Assembly (NCBI RefSeq): GCF_018598175.1
Contig: NZ_JAHESE010000005.1
Location: 212,098 to 276,097, forward strand
Reading direction: 5' to 3'
Source of the DNA: Dawidia cretensis
GTDB lineage: Bacteria > Bacteroidota > Bacteroidia > Cytophagales > Cyclobacteriaceae
Length of the DNA: 64,000 nucleotides
Made by a program: the position numbers and the translations under genes. Positions 58,882-64,000 of this stretch are shown piece by piece. The notes beneath the pieces are model-generated. The model was not told the origin of the DNA. It searched no databases and saw nothing but the letters and a program-made list of their open reading frames with translations. Numbering within the stretch: position 1 is the stretch's first letter; the number at the start of each line of letters is the position of its first letter.

Positions 58882-60834
58882 TTAGTGCCAGTCGCGTTCC
58901 AGCGGCAGCGGTACGACGGGTGTCACGACGACCGGGTATTTTTCGATCGTGACGTTGCTTTCGTCCAGTCCGAAGTTGGCGGCTTCTTTTACGCCAATGG
59001 CCTTCAGGTTAAAGTAGCTGCGCACGAGCAGGTTTTTCCAGAAGGGCATATCATTGTCGAACGAGAGGAACGAATCGAGGATGAGAAATCGGATGTCGCC
59101 GATCTTGGTCTGTTGGTATTCCAGCTCTTCGCTGTCGGACAGGTCTACTTCTTTGGATTGTACTAACTCGTGCAGTACCTGGCGGAAGTAGAAGTCGATG
59201 CGTGGGTCGACGCGGAAGCCGAGATTAAATTCGATAAAGTATACATCGTTTTTGGCGATGGTGTCTACTTTATACCGGAGTGCATAGGGTTCGTCGAGGA
59301 CGTTTACGTGTACAAACCAGTAGACGTCGGCGCGCTTGGGGAGCCCGGCCAGGATCGAATAAATAGCTGTCTTTTCGATCTGGCGATGGTTGGCAGAGGT
59401 CGTCAGGTATGCCAGGTTGGTAGCGTATTTCTGGATGTCGTCGTCTTCGCTCAGTTGTTTGAGCTTAGGAATGTACGCTTCGATATCCACCAGTGTCGTA
59501 AGCTCTCGTTTGATCGAACGCCCGCGGTGCCAGATGTACATGACGGTACATAATAATGCGCCCATGAGTATCGTGATCCAACCACCGTCGCTGAATTTCT
59601 GCAGGTTGGCCCAGAGGAAGCACGCTTCGATCACCAGGAACAGGGTTGTTACCAGAAAAACCCACACGAATGATACGTGTTTGGCAAGTAGGTAGAATGC
59701 AATCAGCACGGTGCTCATGAGCATGGTCAGGGTAATGCTCAGTCCATACGCCGCTTCCATGCGGGTGGACTCGCGGAAATACAGTACCATGGCGATGCAA
59801 CCGGTCATCAGGAACCAGTTGATGAACGGTATATATAGTTGGCCTTTCATGCTGCCGGGAAAAATCACACGCAGGCGGGGCCAGATGTCGAGGCGTATGG
59901 CCTCGTTGATGAGTGTAAAGCAGCCGCTGATCAGTGCCTGGCTGGCAATGATGGTGGCGAAGGTGGCAATGGCTACGGATACGAGGTAGAGCGAGTCGGG
60001 TACAATGAGGTAGAAGGGGCTGAGGCCTTCGAGGTGCTGGCCCGTGTGGTTGAGCAACCACGCGGTTTGGCCGGCATAGCTCAGCAGCAGCATGGCCTTT
60101 ACATAGATCCAGCTGATGCGAATGTTGGCGCGTCCGCAGTGGCCCATGTCGCTGTAGAGGGCTTCGGCTCCGGTGGTACAGAGGAATACACTTCCCAGTA
60201 GCCAGAAACCGCCGGGTATTTCTTGTAACATCACCCATGCGTAATACGGGTTGAAGGCTTTGAGCACGTCGGGGCGACCCACGAGCGACATCAGACCGAT
60301 GATGCCGATAAAGGTGAACCACACGACCATGACGGGGCCGAAAATTTTGCCGATGCGCTCGGTGCCAAATTGCTGGAAGGTGAAGAGTAACAACAGGATG
60401 ACGATTACAATCGGCTCGGTTTGAATGGTGGGATAGACCTTTTGTAGACCTTCGATGGCGGAGGATACAGAAATGGGTGGTGTGATGATACCATCGGCGA
60501 TGAGAAATGCACCGCCAGCCATGGCCGGTATCATCAGCCAACGGCCCCAGTACCGTCGGATGAGGGCGTAGAGGGAGAGAATGCCGCCTTCGCCTTTGTT
60601 GTCGGCTTGTAGTGTAATCAGGACGTATTTGAGGGTCGTTTGGAAGAACAGTGTCCAGAAGATAGCCGAAAAGGCGCCGAGGGCGACGTCTTCGGTGACC
60701 TGGCGTCCGTGAAAAATGGCGTTGAGGGTATAGAGGGGCGAGGTGCCGATATCTCCAAAAACAATACCTACGGCAATGAGGAGGCCGGCTCCCGTGACTC
60801 TCTTGTGAAAGTCTTCGGAGGAATGAAGCGTCAT
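58882..60834 (-). CDS. kup: KUP-family potassium transporter
   Basis: This 650-residue protein has about twelve hydrophobic helices and a C-terminal cytoplasmic domain of about 200 residues, the normal KUP size. It starts with a helix carrying GIVFGDIGTSPLYTL, the family signature, followed by NAIFHG, and has the conserved FQTTLKYV and DNKGEGGILSLYALI stretches. KUP imports potassium with protons into the cytoplasm and usually supports growth at low pH or low potassium. It stands alone; no regulatory element was recognised upstream. The ATG at 60834 fits the N-terminus. Confidence 0.95.
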   Translation of the reverse strand: MTLHSSEDFHKRVTGAGLLIAVGIVFGDIGTSPLYTLNAIFHGRQVTEDVALGAFSAIFWTLFFQTTLKYVLITLQADNKGEGGILSLYALIRRYWGRWLMIPAMAGGAFLIADGIITPPISVSSAIEGLQKVYPTIQTEPIVIVILLLLFTFQQFGTERIGKIFGPVMVVWFTFIGIIGLMSLVGRPDVLKAFNPYYAWVMLQEIPGGFWLLGSVFLCTTGAEALYSDMGHCGRANIRISWIYVKAMLLLSYAGQTAWLLNHTGQHLEGLSPFYLIVPDSLYLVSVAIATFATIIASQALISGCFTLINEAIRLDIWPRLRVIFPGSMKGQLYIPFINWFLMTGCIAMVLYFRESTRMEAAYGLSITLTMLMSTVLIAFYLLAKHVSFVWVFLVTTLFLVIEACFLWANLQKFSDGGWITILMGALLCTVMYIWHRGRSIKRELTTLVDIEAYIPKLKQLSEDDDIQKYATNLAYLTTSANHRQIEKTAIYSILAGLPKRADVYWFVHVNVLDEPYALRYKVDTIAKNDVYFIEFNLGFRVDPRIDFYFRQVLHELVQSKEVDLSDSEELEYQQTKIGDIRFLILDSFLSFDNDMPFWKNLLVRSYFNLKAIGVKEAANFGLDESNVTIEKYPVVVTPVVPLPLERDWH

Positions 60835-61092
60835 GTGTTGATTAATCTACGGGGGCAATATAGCTATTATCTATAAAATTCTGACAGGCCTATTTGAAGG
60901 TACCCTTTTAGACATACACCAGGTCTCGCTCGACTGTTGCCAGGTAGTTGGGTAGAAATGGAACGCTTAGGAACAACGTCGACTTTTACGTCGAAAAAGT
61001 CCGGTTTGCTGTAGCGGAGAATCTCTAAGATGGTAGTTAGCGTGGACATCAATCGAAACTACGGAATAGTGGTCTGGTGGTACAGTCGTGAA

Positions 61093-61842
61093 TTAAATAA
61101 CGCGGGTTCTAAACCCAAGGTGTTCGTTGCGCTCGATGTAGCCAAGGGGGTTTGTCGTGAGGATGGTTTGACCGATGGCTGTGTCAGGGAAGGTTTCGTG
61201 GGTGTGGCCAAAGATCCAATGGCTGGTGTGAGAGTTTTCGATCAGGTTATATAGCTCGGTGGCGAAGGCAGTGTTGAGCTCGCTGTGGCGGTACCGTTCG
61301 GGATAATTCAGGAATGTTGGGCGGTGATGGGTGACGACGATGGTTCGTTGCGCGGTGGGAACTGTTAGTTCGGTTTTGAGATACTGTAGAGCGCCTGCAT
61401 GCAGCTCGTTGTAGTCGTCGATGTTTATTTTCCGACCGTTTATTGTAATTAGCTTGAAGTCAGACATTACTTTTTTGATCGCGAGCTCTTTTGTGGGATC
61501 GATCTGTGACCAGAGTGTCGAGAATACCAGGCGCGCGCCTTGATGGATGATAGTAGTGTTGTTGAGCAGGGTGACGTTGCTGCGGATGTTTTCCCGGAAG
61601 GTGCCTGTACGTTGGTTGAAGTCAGAACGATAATATTCGTGATTTCCCGGGAGCCAATATACGTGCTGGAAGTTGTCGGATAGAAAGTCGAAGAATTCTT
61701 GTTCGTGTTCGATATGGGTAAAGGGCATAATGTCACCGGCGAGGAGAAGAATGTCGCCGACTGGCTCTATGGGATGTTTGCTCAAATGGTTTTTGTTGGC
61801 CGGGAATTCGAGATGGAGGTCAGAGCAGTATTGGATTTTCAT
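61093..61842 (-). CDS. Calcineurin-like metallophosphoesterase
   Basis: This 249-residue protein has all blocks of the metallophosphoesterase fold: SDLHLEF near the start, LLAGDIMPF, PGNHEYYRSDF, VTHHRPTFLN and the final GHTHETFPD. The start (MKIQYCSDLHLEF) is right at the first metal-binding block. It is clearly related to the divergent gene at 62291, with the same opening and GNHEYY block. The 79-residue gene lies 31 bases upstream on the same strand, so the two form an operon. The substrate is unknown. Confidence 0.9.
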   Translation of the reverse strand: MKIQYCSDLHLEFPANKNHLSKHPIEPVGDILLLAGDIMPFTHIEHEQEFFDFLSDNFQHVYWLPGNHEYYRSDFNQRTGTFRENIRSNVTLLNNTTIIHQGARLVFSTLWSQIDPTKELAIKKVMSDFKLITINGRKINIDDYNELHAGALQYLKTELTVPTAQRTIVVTHHRPTFLNYPERYRHSELNTAFATELYNLIENSHTSHWIFGHTHETFPDTAIGQTILTTNPLGYIERNEHLGFRTRVI

Positions 61843-61873
61843 TTGGCGCGTGTCGGATGGGAAAGCTACGATT

Positions 61874-62113
61874 TTAATTGTGATGTTGCAGTGCTAACTG
61901 TTTATACGTTGTTGTGCCAAGTCCATGCTTTGCATTATACTGATCATAGACCTGTTTGAGGCTGACCTCCATTAGTTCTCCGGTCATAAATTCTTCGCCT
62001 GTGTCCTGGCATTTGTAGAAGAACGCTGTAATGGTGAATTTCTCTCGTCTGAATTCGACTTCTCTTTCTTCGTAGCACAGAATGGCTTGTCCGTTGGTGA
62101 TGGGGCTTCTCAT
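61874..62113 (-). CDS. Small conserved-type protein, MqsA-like fold without Cys pairs
   Basis: This 79-residue protein begins MRSPITNGQAILCYEEREVE and contains EFRREKFTITAFFYKCQDTG and SLKQVYDQYNAKHGL. The pattern (a short beta domain, then a helix with VY-QY) resembles small Bacteroidota proteins I have seen as MqsA-like or unannotated; the CxxC pairs of a zinc-binding MqsA are missing. No toxin is next to it. It is the first gene before the metallophosphoesterase, 31 bases upstream, so they are probably cotranscribed. Confidence 0.65.
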   Translation of the reverse strand: MRSPITNGQAILCYEEREVEFRREKFTITAFFYKCQDTGEEFMTGELMEVSLKQVYDQYNAKHGLGTTTYKQLALQHHN

Positions 62114-62290
62114 GTGAATATTGGTTAACGGTGTACGTTGACAACAATTATTTTAACTGATAACAGATTCTAAACTACTAGAGATAGTCTTAGTTCTGTA
62201 TGGTAGAAGAGGGATTTTTTATGACTTGTAGTGGATAATTTATTTTGTGGCGACTTTGCTTTTTTGCTATCATTGCCAGATAAGCCCGCC

Positions 62291-63037
62291 ATGAAAATCC
62301 AAATCGCGAGTGATCTGCATCAGGAGTTCGGCAAAACCGACATCACGTTTCACAATGTCGATATTGTTATTCTGGCTGGCGATGTGAACTTAGGGAACAA
62401 GGGGATTGACTGGATTAAAACAACGATCCCAAATGTGCCTGTTATCTACGTACTTGGCAATCACGAATACTACAAAGGCACGTATCCTAAAACACTCAAG
62501 AAGATCGTAGAAGCGGCCGCCGATACAAATGTTCACGTGCTGGAAAATAATGCTGTAGTCATAGATGATGTCACTTTTCATGGTGCAACGCTTTGGACGG
62601 ACTTTGAGTTGTTAGGAGATGGGCGTGCCAACGGCATGATGTGTCAGGAGCGGATGAATGATTATAAGATGATTCGTCGAGATCCTACCTATTCAAAGCT
62701 GCGTTCTGTTGACACCTATGTCATGCACAAGGCATCGATGAAGTGGCTGGAGACCAGTTTGGAAGCTTCGGCAACGGAGAAAAATATTGTTGTTACCCAT
62801 CATGCCCCGAGTATTCAATCGGTGGCTCCGGAGGATCGGGGGAATGTGTTGTCATCGGCCTATGCGTCTAATCTTGAATCTTTCATTTTGCAGCATAAGC
62901 CTGGTTATTGGATACACGGTCACATTCACGTGCCGGCGCGATATCAGGTCGGGGCAACTACTGTGTTGTGCAATCCACATGGTTATATTGGTGACCCTTA
63001 CAATGGGTTCGACCCTGGTTTGATCATCGAGATTTGA
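62291..63037 (+). CDS. Calcineurin-like metallophosphoesterase, divergent paralogue
   Basis: ATG at 62291 gives 248 residues (MKIQIASDLHQEFGKTDITF); the frame to 62231 adds 20 unsupported residues. Blocks: SDLHQEF, ILAGDVNLG, LGNHEYYKGTY, VTHHAPSIQS and HGHIHVPARYQ. It is a relative of the gene at 61093 on the other strand, with the intergenic region and the 79-residue gene between them. Divergent paralogues suggest a local duplication. The substrate is unknown; nucleotide or phosphoprotein targets are possible. Confidence 0.9.
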   Translation: MKIQIASDLHQEFGKTDITFHNVDIVILAGDVNLGNKGIDWIKTTIPNVPVIYVLGNHEYYKGTYPKTLKKIVEAAADTNVHVLENNAVVIDDVTFHGATLWTDFELLGDGRANGMMCQERMNDYKMIRRDPTYSKLRSVDTYVMHKASMKWLETSLEASATEKNIVVTHHAPSIQSVAPEDRGNVLSSAYASNLESFILQHKPGYWIHGHIHVPARYQVGATTVLCNPHGYIGDPYNGFDPGLIIEI

Positions 63038-63058
63038 TCGGGTTGTTGCTTTAGTAAG

Positions 63059-63089
63059 TTGCCTTTCTATTCGACACCGGGTACTTTTG
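63059..63089 (+). promoter_or_regulatory. Complete -33/-7 promoter before the VOC gene
   Basis: TTG at 63059-63061 and TACTTTTG at 63082-63089 stand 20 bases apart, matching the Bacteroidota promoter layout. The -7 box ends 7 bases before the ATG at 63097, so the mRNA leader is only a few bases long. This is the cleanest single promoter in the window besides the pair at 19348. Confidence 0.7.
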
Positions 63090-63096
63090 TCCGATC

Positions 63097-63510
63097 ATGA
63101 AACAACGCATCGCTCAACTTGCTCTTGTCGTACGGGACTACGACGAAGCTATTAAGTTTTATACAGAGAAGCTTTCCTTTCAGCTTATCGAAGATACGCG
63201 TATGAGCGAGGAGAAACGTTGGGTGGTGATTGCACCGCCGGGGTCTACGGAGTGTTGTCTGTTGTTAGCGAAGGCGGCCAATGAGGCACAGCTTGCCAGT
63301 GTTGGAAATCAAACCGGCGGCCGCGTATTTCTCTTTCTGTTTACCGATGACTTCTGGCGTGATTATCACGCCATGACGGCGAAGGGAATTCGGTTTACGG
63401 GACCGCCGCGGGAGGAGGCATATGGTACGGTGGTTGTTTTTGAAGACCTGTATGGCAACCTGTGGGATTTTATACAACCCAATGGTGCCAACAAAAACAA
63501 CAGACCGTAA
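63097..63510 (+). CDS. VOC-superfamily (glyoxalase-fold) protein
   Basis: This 137-residue protein has a single glyoxalase/bleomycin-resistance fold: QLALVVRDYDEAIKFYTEKL opens module 1 and GRVFLFLFTDDFWRDYHAMT module 2, ending FEDLYGNLWDFIQP with the usual metal-ligand position. It is more divergent than a PhnB-type and not close to the VOC protein at 32708. A full promoter lies just upstream. It converges on the DinB gene with 9 bases between stops. The substrate is unknown. Confidence 0.87.
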   Translation: MKQRIAQLALVVRDYDEAIKFYTEKLSFQLIEDTRMSEEKRWVVIAPPGSTECCLLLAKAANEAQLASVGNQTGGRVFLFLFTDDFWRDYHAMTAKGIRFTGPPREEAYGTVVVFEDLYGNLWDFIQPNGANKNNRP

Positions 63511-63519
63511 TCGATGTTC

Positions 63520-64000
63520 TCAGTTTTTCAGCGCGATCTTGATGTGCTCGAGGTGGTGCTTCACATGCCATTCCGACATCGCGATGGCCTGGCGCTGATC
63601 GAGCATGATCTTGCGTATGGGGTGATAGTAGGATACGTTCAGCTGTTCTTCGGTGAGCGATCTGGTCAGGAAGACAAAACGCTTTACGAGATTTTCAAAT
63701 AGGTCCAGTGAGTCGGCTATAGGCGAGTGGATACCGTCGTATGTATTGGCCCAGCCGTCCATGCTTACCAGGGTGAGCTCTTTGTAGTCGGGTTCAGTCA
63801 GGGCCTTTTTCATGCGGAAGAGATGCAGCAGCTGCATGTCGGCTACGTGGGCCAGTAACTGTTGGATGTTCCATGAGCCTGTGCGATACGTCTTCTTCAG
63901 CTCGGCGGGAGAGAGGTTGGCGGTTAGGACGCGGTAACGTGCAGGGGCGGTCGCTATAGTCTCGATCATCGCGTCGAGGTCGGCCGGGGTGATAGTAGCT
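63520..64000 (-). CDS. DinB/YfiT-like protein, 5' end beyond the window
   Basis: The frame is open to the window edge on the minus strand. An ATG exists at 63969, but the ten codons before it (ATITPADLDA) match the family, so the gene continues outside. The visible 160 residues have the YfiT/BstA features: MIETIATAPARYRVLTANLS, WNIQQLLAHVADMQLLHLFR with the first His, and the closing MSEWHVKHHLEHIKIALKN with two further His. These three His bind a metal in the four-helix fold. Family members include metal-dependent hydrolases and thiol transferases. Confidence 0.85.
   Translation of the reverse strand, partial: ATITPADLDAMIETIATAPARYRVLTANLSPAELKKTYRTGSWNIQQLLAHVADMQLLHLFRMKKALTEPDYKELTLVSMDGWANTYDGIHSPIADSLDLFENLVKRFVFLTRSLTEEQLNVSYYHPIRKIMLDQRQAIAMSEWHVKHHLEHIKIALKN

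Noticed and set aside
59465-60541. 358-codon minus-strand frame inside the KUP gene
   Set aside because: It is another frame on the same strand as KUP, which has clear family motifs; the translation is rich in His, Arg and Pro and looks like a shadow.
60867-61052. 61-codon minus-strand frame between kup and the phosphoesterase
   Set aside because: No domain, no promoter and mixed composition; could be a tiny gene but nothing supports it.
1-64000. CRISPR array, tRNA/rRNA, insertion sequence or prophage
   Set aside because: No spaced direct repeats with unique spacers, no cloverleaf-like 70-90-base segments, no transposase or integrase motifs and no phage structural genes were seen.

Overview
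The window looks like chromosomal DNA of a Bacteroidota bacterium, most likely of the Cytophagales (Chryseolinea/Ohtaekwangia type). This is an inference from several signs. Two large secreted proteins end in type IX secretion (T9SS) sorting tails. Five orphan MacB/FtsX-type permeases are present, two with the short cytoplasmic prefix common in this phylum. Shine-Dalgarno sequences are mostly absent, and several upstream regions carry the Bacteroidota -7 box TAnnTTTG, sometimes with TTG about 20 bases further upstream. I saw no tRNA, rRNA, CRISPR array, insertion sequence or prophage.

Layout. 0-2 kb: the tail of a CDS, a small XRE regulator, about 630 bases without a gene that hold an 11-bp-periodic repeat, and an OmpA-like lipoprotein. 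2-6 kb: a minus-strand sugar cluster (six-hairpin glycosidase, XylR-like regulator, ROK kinase). 6-9 kb: two overlapping genes for exported proteins of unknown function. 9.5-15 kb: an orphan permease, DUF2461, a receiver domain with Asn at the phospho-acceptor position, an EamA exporter, and a PadR regulator coupled to a membrane protein with two GldL-like motifs. 15-21 kb: two related short-chain dehydrogenases, an AraC regulator, a methyltransferase, and a divergent metal locus (DUF3299 protein plus CobW-type GTPase on one side, His-rich lipoprotein on the other) around a double Fur/Zur-like operator. 21-26 kb: an unrecognised 561-residue protein and a 1040-residue tandem-repeat T9SS protein. 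26-29 kb: an McrBC pair whose McrB begins with EVE-like and DUF3578 domains. 29-33 kb: ArsR/SRPBCC opposite a glycolipid-binding-like protein, then DCC1-like and TIGR01777 proteins and a VOC protein. 33-43 kb (minus strand): two orphan permeases, SDR, Crp/Fnr regulator, DUF4261 protein and ABC-F protein. 42-46 kb: a two-component system, a lipoprotein and an NlpC/P60 peptidase. 46-50 kb: a sugar-dehydrogenase-like T9SS protein, a YdcZ-type transporter and an epoxide hydrolase that has lost its catalytic segments. 50-61 kb: orphan permeases, DinB, SDR/HxlR, AraC, a palindromic repeat and a KUP potassium transporter. 61-64 kb: two divergent related metallophosphoesterases with a 79-residue protein, a VOC protein and a DinB protein that runs off the window.

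How genes work together. Most of the window is short operons or divergent regulator/target pairs, and dyads can be read in many of the shared promoters. The most coherent candidate for a little-described system is the zinc-type locus at 17.6-19.9 kb: two divergent -33/-7 promoters, two 15-base dyads placed over them, a strong 5' UTR hairpin, and a product with a His cluster. The EVE-DUF3578-McrB/McrC pair is the clear defence system. The glycosidase, regulator and ROK kinase form a plausible route for releasing, sensing and phosphorylating a sugar.
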